A stretch of DNA of 64,000 nucleotides from Membranipora membranacea (taxonomy: Eukaryota; Bryozoa; Gymnolaemata; Cheilostomatida; Membraniporidae). Within the stretch, counting starts at the first letter, position 1; every line of letters starts with the position of its first letter. The stretch is taken from the NCBI GenBank assembly GCA_914767715.1, contig OU612071.1:25355681-25419680 (forward strand), written 5' to 3'. The notes beneath the pieces were generated by a model. That model had not been told where the DNA came from. It saw only the letters and a list, made by a program, of their open reading frames with translations, and did not search any database. Below, piece after piece: positions 48,846-59,500 of the stretch. Position numbers and translations under genes: made by a program.

Positions 48846-49724
48846 TTTTTTTTTTTTTTTTTTTTTTTTTTACACTTTTATTGGCAGTCTATTTCATTCC
48901 AGTAGTGGAATGTTTTCCGAATAGTGCCGAAAAAAAAAAGGAAAAGGAAAAGAGAAAAAAAAAGGAAAGCTTGAGACTGAAGATGAGTTAAAATGTTTCA
49001 GTAGTGAGGTGGAAATAGATAGGATGACTTTGAGAAGGGAGAAAATAAAAATGTTAAGATAATTTCATTATAGTATTGTGCAGAGGCAAAACTTGTTGCA
49101 GAGATAAAAAGATAATGTTATAATTGAAACAAAAGATATTTGAATACGCCAGATTTAAATGATGTTACTTTGCTCAGTGAGCGTATTGACAAAGGAAGAT
49201 TATTAAAAGATGAAGCAATTGCAATGTTTAGTTTATCATTAGGAGGTAAAATAAGAAAATTATCTCGCTTGGGGTATCTTCGACTTCTAGAAAGAAAAAG
49301 ATCATTAATATAGCTAGGTGTGTTGTTATACATTATTCTGTAGGCATAGAGAGAACTAAAATATATAAGAAGACTAGGAAGTGGCAATATTTTTAAAGTA
49401 CGACATAAGAAAAACGTATTTGATAATTGAACTGGATTGTAATGAATATTTGCAATAATTCTTAGCGCAGCTTTCTGATAAACATAAAGTGAATCTAGCT
49501 GATATTTTGGACTGATATTCAAGAAAAATTGTATTCCATTTATGATGTGGCAATGTATGAATTGAAAGTAAAACTGTCTGGCTGATTGTGTGGTCAAAAA
49601 TGTTCTGCATAATTGTAACAAATTGGTATTTTTTTGTATTTTAGTTTTTATTAATTCAATATGATTATCAAATGACATCGAATCACTAATTGTAAATCCG
49701 AGTAGTTTAGGCTTGCACACAATG
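48846..49724 (-). mobile_element. 5'-truncated LINE with poly(A) tail
   Basis: A 26-T run (48846-48871) is the minus-strand poly(A) tail. About 245 bp of purine-rich 3' UTR follows, then the RT C-terminal frame (49720-49118). The 5' end stops abruptly at about 49724 within a tRNA-like sequence. No clear target duplication seen. Confidence 0.85.
49118..49720 (-). CDS. LINE reverse transcriptase, C-terminal 200 residues
   Basis: An open 200-codon frame: KPKLLGFTISDSMSFDNHI at the N-terminus is the non-LTR RT segment just after the palm (LLGVxxDxxLxxxxHI). INGIQFFLNIS and YQKAALRIIANI correspond to the thumb, and YAYRIMYNNTPSYINDLF to the LxYKxLNxxxPxYLxDLF tail. Undisturbed by stops, so the insertion is fairly young. 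The upstream RT and endonuclease are missing through 5' truncation. A different subfamily from the LINE at 4788-8070. Confidence 0.88.
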   Translation of the reverse strand: MCKPKLLGFTISDSMSFDNHIELIKTKIQKNTNLLQLCRTFLTTQSARQFYFQFIHCHIINGIQFFLNISPKYQLDSLYVYQKAALRIIANIHYNPVQLSNTFFLCRTLKILPLPSLLIYFSSLYAYRIMYNNTPSYINDLFLSRSRRYPKRDNFLILPPNDKLNIAIASSFNNLPLSIRSLSKVTSFKSGVFKYLLFQL

Positions 49725-49777
49725 CCTTCAAAGGAATATCATGCGGGAGGCCGGGGTTCAAGTCTCAGCCGCGGCAG
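49725..49777 (+). repeat. tRNA-like sequence, 3' half (B box)
   Basis: TGCCTTCAAAGGAATATCAT, then GCGGGAGGCCGGGGTTCAAG and TCTCAGCCGCGGCA. GGTTCAAGTCT fits a pol III B box. CCGCGGC can pair with GTCGTGG of the 5' half, allowing G-U pairs. A variable-arm-sized segment suggests a Ser/Leu-type ancestor. Confidence 0.65.
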
Positions 49778-49884
49778 ATTCTTTTCATGTTTTTCCCATC
49801 ATGGGAATGGTTAAATTCCACTGGATTCTAACCATTCGAAATTGGAGTGAACCACAAAATCGACCCATGGAACCATAGTGATTG

Positions 49885-52040
49885 TGGCTACATGGATTGT
49901 ATTGAAGATTATGAATACTAAGATATGACATTCCAATCAAACTCTGTCTTCAGCCGTTATGCTTTATGATTAGTGGCTTTCAATAGAATTTCAATGGAAG
50001 ATACAAAATTTACACATGTAGACTGGATGTTTTTCTAATTTGCACAAAAATATAAAATAATTTGTTTTTAAATCTCGACATTTCAGGCATTAGGATGATG
50101 TTAAAATCCAAAGCATGCGATGATTAATACTGAGTGATTTGAAGTTTTGGAATCTTTACAACAATTTTTGCAAATATTCTGAAGCAAATATTCACAAGAT
50201 TTTCTCGGGTAAACTTTGTGGTTTACATCAAAAACTGGAATTTACAAGTCACAAAGTAAATTGAAGTAAATAAAATTGTCATCTAGTTATTTCGGACTTC
50301 AGGGTGATGAAAAATGTAAATGAATTTGACTGCCTCCTAAAGAGAGGAGTATTGATAATCGTGTAAGCTGTGGAATACCTTGAGAAACTTTCTATATTAT
50401 TTTACATCAGATCTTGTCCATCTGTGCATCACAGATACTCAGCACATCTAAATATGGACTATCAATATTACTGGCTGAGTGCAGCATGCCATATGAGAAC
50501 CTATGTCAAAGCACACATCAGTCACATAGGAAATTAATTTGTCGAGTTTTTGAGTTATTTCATCAGTATGGATTTATTTGGGGGGCTAGTGTTGGATATT
50601 ATCGCAAGATTTGGTACTAACCATAAAGCATTGTATGGACCATTTTTAGGTAAATCTGAAATAAGCAAGGCTTTGTCAGCAGGAAGAATCCATTGCTCCA
50701 GTGTAATCTTATTTAAACAGAGCAAACAAGCGCAGCGGTATGAAATGGAAATCAGGACAGGGAATGGGTCATATTCATTGATTGTAATGTACAGTCAGTA
50801 TTTATAATCTTTGGTACAGTGGTTCTTCTAATCTCTTCTTCAACATGGGCTCATAACAGAAATGAAGGTTGTTTTGATTAGCGGTCTCAACTCATTAAAT
50901 TTGAACTTTTATGTCATCGACAGACTTGTGAGTGACTTGGTCATGTATTTGCAAAAGTTGTTATCTAACCACAATAGTCACTAATATTACTGTATTTCCC
51001 CCATAATAGGCTCATTACAAATCGCCTGGACAAGTTGGGCTGTGCATGAGTAGGCAACTCAATAGTGTTAACTTATAACTCCCAAACCTACCAGACCAAG
51101 TAACCCTGAAGACTTATTTTTCATGCAAATGCATGTGTGATAGCTGTCTTAATCTCAATTCAAGCTCAAAAATGATACCAAGAACCCTGTTCCTTTACAA
51201 ACACTTTAAGAGTAGCAAAAATTCGCAAACATGCTCAGCACAAACCTGTGATACAGTGCACAATTCATCGGTACAAATTTTACCCTTCCAGTAAAGATCA
51301 GTAAAGGTAAAGTAAAAGTAACTCAAGAATTCGCAAACATGCTCAGCTAAGACCTGTGATACGTTGCACCATACATTGATAAAAAATTTTACCAATCAAA
51401 TGATGAACGGCAAAGGTAAAATTAAGGCAACTCAACGAGATAGATGACAACACGTCATGAAGGATCCTTACCAGCCTTTGTTGATAATTGAACCAAATTA
51501 TGCATGAAACCAAGACCAAAAATACAAATAACATTCATTGGTTACCCTGTAACAAATATGTTTCATCCAGCTTGGTATTTCCACATCGGGATTGGGAAAT
51601 CAATGTGGAGTGGAACTTATGTTTATGGATAGGCCATTTAAATCCCTACAGATCATGCAAAATATCAACGCTGCTCCCCTTTTGTAAAAAAGAAGGGGTG
51701 CGTGCATTTGTTCGTACAATCTAAAGTACAGTACATGATATTTTTTTTAAAGCATAAGCGTCTATTTAATGCGCAAATATAATTTACTTCATTAATATAA
51801 TGAAATCATTGATAAAATCAAACAATTTTCCCAAAACATGGTACAGAATTCAAGTTGTGCAACAGCACCGAGTAAACGAACCTAAAATCTACAACCCTCT
51901 CAAATTGAAGTTCATTGACTGACGTACCAATACCGAAATAATTATTCCTGAGTTGAGATAGCTACCTGGCCCTAACAAGGAACTCCCTCTCTCACTGCCA
52001 GCAATGAAGTGAGTTTACGGGTGTAACCCATGATTAGACT
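49885..52040. other. No supported gene
   Basis: AT-rich; frames at 50414-50807 and 51195-51724 show no domain. A pair of related segments with GCAAACATGCTCAGC occurs near 51227 and 51330 (about 105 bp apart), a small tandem duplication. Confidence 0.4.
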
Positions 52041-52047
52041 GAAACAA

Positions 52048-52104
52048 CAGGCCTGCTACCACTCCCGACGGGCCGAGCGAAGCGAAGCCCGGAGGGCAGG
52101 CCTG
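52048..52104. repeat. GC-rich hairpin
   Basis: CAGGCCTG at both ends (52048-52055 and 52097-52104), with inner pairing CTCC...GGAG and GGGC...GCCC around CGAGCGAAGCGAA. Followed by AAAGGGGCTGTCCCCTCTTT (hairpin, about 52125). A strong GC contrast to its surroundings. Possibly a MITE end or a transcribed structure. Confidence 0.7.
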
Positions 52105-52481
52105 TACCCAAAAGGCATGTATAAAGGGGCTGTCCCCTCTTTAATAATCTTAATTTGAGAATCCCTAGTTTGGGAATCCCTTTTGTATATGAAAATTCCA
52201 GTGCAACTGCACTGCAGTTGGTTTACAATATTCCTGTATTTAGCTTATAAATTATAATAAACATGTGTTTTAAACTATGTACAAACATTTAATATTGAAA
52301 TAAAAATTATTCACTACCATATTGCTATGACTAGCAGTGATATCATTTTTATCTTTCTTGTGCCCAGTAACTTTGACGTAAATTGTCACAATCTCTAAAT
52401 TTTTCAAAACAAAAGCAGCAAAACCTCATGACAAAGTTTCTCCAAATCTAATTGTGAATCATATAGTTTGCTTTACAATTC

Positions 52482-52643
52482 ATGCTCTGCAATTTTATGG
52501 ATGCAATTATTGAGAACCATGTCCAGCAAGTGTTTGGCTTTACACCATCAAAGGCTCAGATTGGTACAATAAATTCATGTCTTGTTAATAAAGATACAAT
52601 TCTGACAGCAGAAACAGGCTTTGGGAAAAGTCTCATATACCAG
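52482..52643 (+). CDS. First exon of a RecQ-like DEAD/DEAH helicase
   Basis: Begins at ATG 52482 (or the in-frame ATG 52497) and ends at the donor CAG/GTAGGT (GT at 52644). The peptide has FGFTPSKAQIGTI, matching the Q-motif-like F-G-x-x-x-F-x-x-x-Q element, and TAETGFGKSLIYQ, a Walker A / motif I with GFGKS, after which RecQ-family genes often carry an intron. These enzymes unwind DNA by ATP hydrolysis. Motifs Ia-VI are absent from the window: a Ty3/gypsy element begins 167 bp into the presumed intron. Whether the rest exists beyond 64000 or the gene is a fragment cannot be told. Confidence 0.7.
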
Positions 52644-52810
52644 GTAGGTAGGAATTTGAATAAAGTTACAGTTACTATTCTTCTATGCAGTTAATGATGA
52701 TTAGCCATATTCTTTTATGGACCTTCTGTACTACTCTATACCTATTGAGACAATAAGACTGTTATAGCAGGCCATAGAAGGTACACATGCCTGGCCTGGC
52801 TGCTGTCAGT

Positions 52811-53231
52811 TGTAGCCAAAATAAACTTCACTGTATAGTTTGTATCTGTGCACTACGTCATAACTTAGTGTGAATGTTAGTCACGTGCATATTATTTAGT
52901 CACGCCCACTTGATGTGCGCTCTTAGTGAGCAGTTATTATTATTGTCAGCTAGTGATTAGAAGTGTATCATCGTATGCAAGCAATAAAAGAAATGATCCA
53001 TCAAAACAAAAGGGCACTGATAATAAATGTATTGTAAGAAACAATAAGGTATAAGGAATCAGGATCAAGGAATAAGGAATAAGAATTTCCGTATAACGGA
53101 ATACGGAATACGGAAACGGATCCTGCGGAAAGCGGAACCCTTGATATACGGAAACTTCAGTTTCGGGAATACGGAATCCCGTTTTCGCCGGAGAACAGGA
53201 TTTCTTGTTTTTAAAACGGAAACTGATCACA
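52811..53231 (+). repeat. 5' LTR (421 bp)
   Basis: TG...CA ends. Contains AATAAA-type signals (about 52983-53035) and a low-complexity GGAATAAGGAATA / GGAATACGGAATACGG run before ACGGATCCTGCGGAAAGCGG. Its middle 206 bp are missing from the 3' LTR. Confidence 0.95.
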
Positions 53232-53249
53232 TTGGTGGCAGCAGTGGGA
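53232..53249 (+). other. Primer binding site
   Basis: TTGGTGGCAGCAGTGGGA starts immediately after the LTR; TGGTGGCAGCAGTGGGA-type sites are common in Ty3/gypsy elements. Cognate tRNA not determined. Confidence 0.65.
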
Positions 53250-53301
53250 TAATCAGCACTTCTCACATCCGAGAAGGTCCACGCACTTACTGAAGGACAG
53301 G

Positions 53302-54189
53302 ATGGATGAGTTTGTTGGAAATCTCAATGCATTGATCCGCCAAGCAGTTGCGGATCAAGCTGGACAGGACGCAGCGCCACCTCGCTTGCGTTTCAAAGTC
53401 CCCATTTATGATGGAAAAGGAGATGTAGAGATGTTCATTGAGCAATTAGAACAGCTAATTTAAAATCAGGAATGGGATGGAGTCACATCCGTTTTGAAAG
53501 CCAGGGAAGGGCTAACTGGACCAGCCCGGATATGTGGCCGACACGGTACATGGGCGGCCATAGCTGGCAGCTTGCGGTTGCACTATGGCCTGACACAAAC
53601 GGAAGCAGAGGCCCGCCTTGGCAGCTTGCGTCTGCAAACAGGACAGTCCTTAGCGGACTATGGTGCGGAAGTGGAGCGCCTTGTGGGGGTAGCCTATGCA
53701 GATACTCCCGATGTCCCTCGCCAGAGGTTGACGATGGAGCGTTTCCGGCTCGGCCAAGCCGACCCAGGGTTACAGGGACATTTGCTTGCGCGGCAACCTG
53801 GTACTCTGGATGAGATGATTCGAGCAGGGAATGAGTATCTTCAAGTTACAAAGAGATCAGGAACTGTAGTGAAAGGAAGACAGGTGGAAGACATAGAGGA
53901 AAGAGAGCAGGAATTGGCACCCAAACAATCCGTCACCCAACGAGTTTGGACCCCGGGTCCGGAACAGGTGATGGCTTCGCTACTTAAAGCGGTACAGGAT
54001 CTGACAACAGAAGTGGCGGGAATGAAGCAAGGGCTGCCAGGGCCATCAAGAGATCACAAAGAGAACATACGTGGAGAGAGGAAAAATGCCCGGTGCTGGG
54101 GTTGTGGAGAGGAAGGGCACAGAAGAAGGGATTGCCCAACAAACCCCTGGAAAACAAAGGCGGGAAACGACAATGGTCCGCGCCAGTAA
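53302..54189 (+). pseudogene. gag with one premature stop
   Basis: Frame from ATG 53302. An in-frame TAA at 53461 (codon 54) interrupts an otherwise open 296-codon gag. The middle portion (RLGSLRLQTGQSLADYGAEVE) fits a retrotransposon capsid region. Near residue 265 a CCHC zinc knuckle, CWGCGEEGHRRRDC, is intact and would bind RNA. The acidic linker before it and the terminal stop at 54187 look natural, so only one point change separates this gag from being open. Confidence 0.9.
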
Positions 54190-56543
54190 CCCCCTGTCGC
54201 CGCGGGCCCAATCTGAAGGGGCTTATACATAATAATCAGAGTTTGCTCACTCCAAGTAGATTTGAGGTATTGTCTACTGAGGATATTGACGAGGAACTGG
54301 GAGCGGAATCTACAGATGAAGCTCAAGTCAGGGCTGGGGTAACACAATGTAAACCAACGAATAGGAGCCAGATGAGGCGAGTAGCTCGGCCTCATCAGGA
54401 AAGCTACTTCCTAGCCGGAAAGGTAGCTGGTAAGACAACTCGGTTCCTTCTGGATTTGGGTTGTACAATCAACCTACTATCCAAGAGCACTTACGATAAA
54501 TTATCAGAAAAGGTTAAAGGAAATTTGGAGCCTGCTGACAGAATACAAGGAATGGTGGCTGATGGAAACCCCCCTTCGCTTCTTTGGAACCATAAAACTT
54601 AGTTGTCGCATTAAGTCACTGGTGTGGGAGGAACGATTCCTTGTGGCTCAGATGAGGCAATACTAGGAATGCCTTTCCTAGTGCAACATGGGTGAACCTT
54701 ATCCTTCAAGGATGCCGTACTCGTTGCCGGCGAGCATGAGTTGCCTTGCCAATTGCAAACTGGAGAGGAGGCTATACAAGCAGTACGTGTGGCGGAGACT
54801 GTGACAAGAGGGCCAGTAGGAGAGAGAGAGAGTGTTAAGAGTACAGGTCGAAAGCAGGACTGACCTTCCGATCACTGGGGTGATAGAAGGCCTCCTTGGA
54901 GAGGGAGTTATGGCTGCTACCCTGACAACACTCGAACAAGGAACTGGATGGGTCAGAGTTTTTGACAACGGAAGTCTCCCTCTTAATGTACAAGTTATTG
55001 GAAAGTTTACCCCAGTAAAAGACGAGGATATCCTGCCTGGCTGGCCTGCAGTACTAGATGACCACCCCAAGGAACCACAGGTTGGAGCTCATACTGGAGA
55101 TTGGCCAGCCCATCTTACGGGGTTATTAGAACAAACCAAAGACATTTGCAACAAGGAGGAACAACAGGAGCAGATAAGGAAATTATTAACCAAATACCAA
55201 GATGTATTCAGTAGAGGCGAAGGAGACACAGGACAAACTGACCTAATCCAACATGATATTCCACTAGAAGCAGGAACTCGCCCAATCTGACAGCCGGCAC
55301 GTCATTTGGGGGCTGAGCGCGAAGCGGAAGTAGATGCACAGGTAGATAAGTTGTTGAAACAGGGGGTGATCGAGCCTCGGACAGGAGCATAGAGTTCCCC
55401 GGTAGTCCTTGTGAGACAAAAAGGACGGCACATGGAGAATTCTGTGTGGATTACAGGCGACTAAATGCTGTCACAGTCCAGGATGCATATCCTCTCCCTA
55501 GGATTGACGAGAGTCTCGAGGCCCTAGCTTGCAGCAGCTATTTCAGTACTCTGGACCTCCTATCAGGATACTGGCAAGTTCCACTTAGTGCTGATGCAAG
55601 AGATAAAGCAGCCTTTGTCACGCGAGGAGGGCTTTGGAGATGGAAGGTTTTACCATTCGGCCTGACTTCAGCACCTGCTACCTTCCAACGTCTCATGGAA
55701 CAGGTACTGAGAGGCCTACACTGGAAAACCCTACTCCTCTACCTGGATGACATCATTGTTATGGCACCGGACTTTCAGACACACAAACAAAGATTAGCCG
55801 AGGTGCTGGATCGGCTACGTAGTGCAGGATTGAAGCTAAAACCAGGGAAGTGTTATTTATTCCAGAAAGAAGTGGAATATTTAGGCCACCGGGTGTCGGC
55901 AGAAGGAATAGCTACAGATCCAGGAAAGATTGAGGCAGTAATCAAATGGCCATCCCCAAAAGGAGCAACGGACTTGCGTGCTTTTCTAGGACTAGCTGGG
56001 TATTATAGACAATATATGCCAAACTTTGCAACAGTGGCTAAACCACTACACCTACTCACTGGTAAAGGAACCCTATGGAGCTGGGAGAAGGATGAAGAAG
56101 ATAGCTTTAAGGAGTTGAAGCGGCGACTAGTATCGGCACCTGTTCTGCGATACCCAGAGAGAAAACGGCGGAGAGCGGGTGGTCGCTTACTACAGCAAGA
56201 CACTTGCCCCACCGGAGAAAAACTACTGTATAACACGACGGGAACTATTGGCAGTGGTGAGGGGAGTTAAACATTTCCGACCATATCTATATGGTTTCCT
56301 TATATCTATAGAGCCGACTTGCCAAGTTGCTCGTTGGTTGGAACAGATAGCTGAGTTTTCCTTTGAACTACAGTACCGGCCTGGGCAAAAAAAAATGGTA
56401 ATGCTGATGGGATGAGTAGACGTGGATGTCCCGAGGATTGTCGGCAGTGTGAAAGGCTGACCACTAAAAACCAGGGTGCTTCATGGGAAGAAGTGGCTAC
56501 TGAATGGGAAAAGAGAAAGACTGGAACATGGGGCATTGAATAA
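54093..56543 (+). pseudogene. pol: protease, RT and RNase H, broken
   Basis: The frame overlaps the end of gag (starting 54093), suggesting frameshift expression. Protease: FLLDLGCTINLLS at about 54443-54481, with the catalytic Asp-Thr-Gly read as Asp-Leu-Gly. Frame is lost near 54570; GMPFLVQHG and the pre-RT segment (54832-55290) follow in other frames, with stops at 55288 and 55390. RT (55446-56160) is open and has YPLPRIDE, LDLLSGYWQ, FGLTSAPATFQRLM, the YLDD box (Asp at 55746 and 55749) and FLGLAGYYRQ. RNase H is damaged: the segment with its first catalytic Asp is missing at about 56157-56180 and a second gap lies near 56315. The frame resumes through 56406 to a stop at 56541. Confidence 0.92.
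55446..56270 (+). pseudogene. Reverse transcriptase domain (open segment)
   Basis: A 274-codon stretch that starts just after a frame break. Palm motifs: YPLPRIDE (residues ~17-24), LDLLSGYWQVPL, FGLTSAPATFQRLM and LLYLDDIIV with catalytic Asp-Asp at residues 101-102. Then the thumb motif KCYLFQKEVEYLGH and connection FLGLAGYYRQ. The last ~35 codons are out of frame relative to RNase H (AYYSKTLAPPEKNYCITRRE in the neighbouring frame from 56179). Confidence 0.93.
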
Positions 56544-56549
56544 GGATGT

Positions 56550-59500
56550 GTGACCACTGTACGTGTACTACAGCCGGCTCAAGGTACTATAGAGGTAGGG
56601 AAAGCACAGAGTGGTGACCCTGGACCTACAGGGGTGGTGTACATGGCCCCCCGAGCTGGTACCCCACTAAGAGAAATAGAAATTCAAACAGCAAATGAGG
56701 AGCTGCGCAGATTCGCTGCTATATGGGAGGAATTGTGGATAGACCCAGCTGGGGTCATGCGTTTAAGGATGACTCTACAGGGAAGAAGTATTTGCCCTGC
56801 CATTTCTCCACAAGGATGGAGACAGGAAGTCATTTGGAGGAAACATGTTACCACCCATGCTGGGGCGGAGCGTACCTACCAACAGATCAGAAAGGAATGG
56901 TACTGGCCGGGCATGGCTGCAGAGATCCGCAGAACTATAAAAACATGTGAAGTATGCCAAGCAGCAAAATATGGGAGACTGCCTGGAGCTACTGGAAAAC
57001 GGCGATTGGATGCTGGCTGCCCTTGGCAATGGGTTGCAGTGGACCTAGTGGGACCAATGCCAGAAACAGATAGGGGAAACAACTGGATCCTTGTGCTCAG
57101 TGATCACTTCACCAGGTGGACCGAGGCCCTGCCCATAGTGGACGCGACCGCGGCAACAGTCGCGAGAGCACTTTATGACCAAGTTTTCTCACGGTTTGGT
57201 GTTCCAGAACAATTGCATAGTGATCAAGGCAGCCAATTCGAGTCGGAGCTTCTAGCTGAGCTATGTGGGCTTTGGGGTGTTGCAAAAACACACACTACTC
57301 CCTACCACCCTCAGGGGAACGGACGGGTTGAGAGGAACAATAGGACCATAGGGGATTCCCTTCGTGCTCGACTGATAGATGGTTCCCAAACAGACTGGGA
57401 TCTTGTGCTACCCTCCATCATGGCGGCACTTAGGGCCACACCGCATAGCTCTACAGAAGAGACACCAAATTTTCTAATGTTTGGCAGAGAAACCAGACTC
57501 CCTGATGCTGCTGCGATGGGTGCTACTGCGCCAGTAGCCTTCACCCGTACCGAGTATGCAACACAGGAATTAGGGAGGCTTCAAGAGGCACATGCCTGGG
57601 TGAGGGACAGACAAGACAAGTTGAGACTAGAAGGCCAAACTGAGCCACCGCTGTATAAAGTTGGCAAACGAGTTTGGTTGGTAAATTTCCAACGAAGGAG
57701 AGGTGAAAAACACAAACTGAGGAGGAAGTTTGTTGGGCCGTACAATGTGTTGGAAGTAAAAGTTGGAGACCACCGAGCACGGCCCCCTCCAGTGGCGCAG
57801 GCTTTTGATCAACCGCTGGAGAACATATCACCAGAAACAGTACAGGCACCTGAAAATGTAGGAGGAATGATCAACGAATCTGAGGGAGAGGTCATGGACT
57901 TACAGCGAGGAGACGAATTAGGTTATGATGAAGGCGACCTAACAATGGATCTAGAGACCCAAACTCCAAAAACCAGGACGTCAAATCGACAGCGAAGCAA
58001 GCCTGTGTGGCAAAAAGATTTTGATTGTAACAAATTGGTAGATTGCTTGCAACTCAGTGAGGACGAGTGGCCCCCATTGGATGTTAGCCCCAGGGTTGCA
58101 TGTAGGGAGTTAGCTACACTTAACTATAGAGCCCCTGTGAATGGAGGCGGAGCTTATATTAAGCGTCCAATCACAGGAGCAGCCAGTGCCAAACCTAATA
58201 TGCTTCTTTTGCAAAGTAATCAGGGAGCATCCGTCTCTATGGTGAATGCAAGGAGGATAGTTGTGCATATGGAGGATTGTATGAAAATAAATAGCTTAAC
58301 CATACACGAGGAGGGACTTTTGGAGGAAGGGAACTTCTCTGAAAGCCCACTCTTGAATCTGTCCTTAGAGGAAGGAGAATTATTAAGTGAGCTAGAGGAC
58401 TTTTCTGGTGAGGTTGAGACTGAGATAGGCCCTTCACTGCCTCTCAGTCACTCACTCCCCTGCCTGGTCATTAGCCCAAACAGAATTCCTTCTCTTGTTG
58501 TAGGGAAAATGGCACAGGCCCAGTTCGCAGCGCCAGACATAAGGAAACTTACCCCGGAACAGCAAGAGGAGATGGTGGAGGCCAGTCGTTCCCGCAGAGA
58601 AGGAATCTCTACGTCAAAGCACAGGTCAGGGAAGCCAAGGAGATCCTACAGCAGTGATAGACCTAACCCAGATAGGAGGCAGAGATGCAGGGAAGCGGAA
58701 CTACTAGCCAAGCTTCCACCCCATGATTCCCCGGTTAGATCACCCAAGTACCCATACATAGATGTTCGAAGCAAAGCATATTACGAGCTCCTCAAGAAGG
58801 ATCTAGCTAATAAAGCCAACAAAGATGGGAAGTACCCTTGCCCGGCACCACGGTGTTCTAGAGAATTTGATGATGAACAGCTTAGACGGAGACACTTGGC
58901 TGCCCACTTCTACCGGGAGATCTGCGGATGTGGGGCAGTGCGACTCGGACAAGGTCAAATGTATGACCATCACTCCAGGACAGCCAAAATAGTCAAAGGA
59001 AGAATACCCAAGAAGACCTGTAAAGAAAAGGGACTGGGATGCTACACTGTTACTCGGGCCATGTACCGAAAGCTGAAGAAGGAGCATCCAGAGATACCTT
59101 TGCCACAGGAGTGGCCCATGGAGTGTAAGGATCCCCCTGGGGCAAAACCGTACACCGGGCAGAACATGAGGGCCCCTAAACCGGTGGTTATCTATGGCAC
59201 GGCCACTCCAACTCCTGACCACTCAGACAGCGAAGTCATGGATGAGCCCTCTGCTGAGCGATCTGTCCATGCTTCCAAAAAGAGGACACTTGTAGTGACC
59301 CCAACAACTCACGGTGATGATGCTGATTCGGACGGTATAACTCAGCAACCACCGGCTCGCAAGAGGAAGGAATCGGGGACTGATGCAGATACAGACAGGG
59401 AAGTGGCAGAGGAGCAGGAAGGAGAAGTCACCTCATCTGCTCCTACTTCGGAGGAGCGACCAAAGAGACAAGTAGTACAAGAGAATCAACCTTTGGTTCG

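Larger units (their letters stand above)
48686..49880. mobile_element. CACTA-ended TIR element carrying a tRNA-like sequence
   Basis: Left end CACTATGGTTCCATGGATCG; right end complementary to CACTATGGTTCCATGGGTCG. ATT flanks both ends (48683-48685, 49881-49883). CACTA/TAGTG termini plus a 3-bp TSD are the signature of the CACTA (EnSpm) superfamily. Without the nested LINE the element is about 300 bp and non-autonomous. Confidence 0.75.

Noticed and set aside
48820-49777. A functional tRNA gene with a giant intron
   Set aside because: The insert is a poly(A)-tailed LINE and the tRNA-like part sits between transposon TIRs; stems pair imperfectly.
52946-53266. Minus-strand 106-codon frame
   Set aside because: Lies within the gypsy 5' LTR and its repeats; an antisense shadow.
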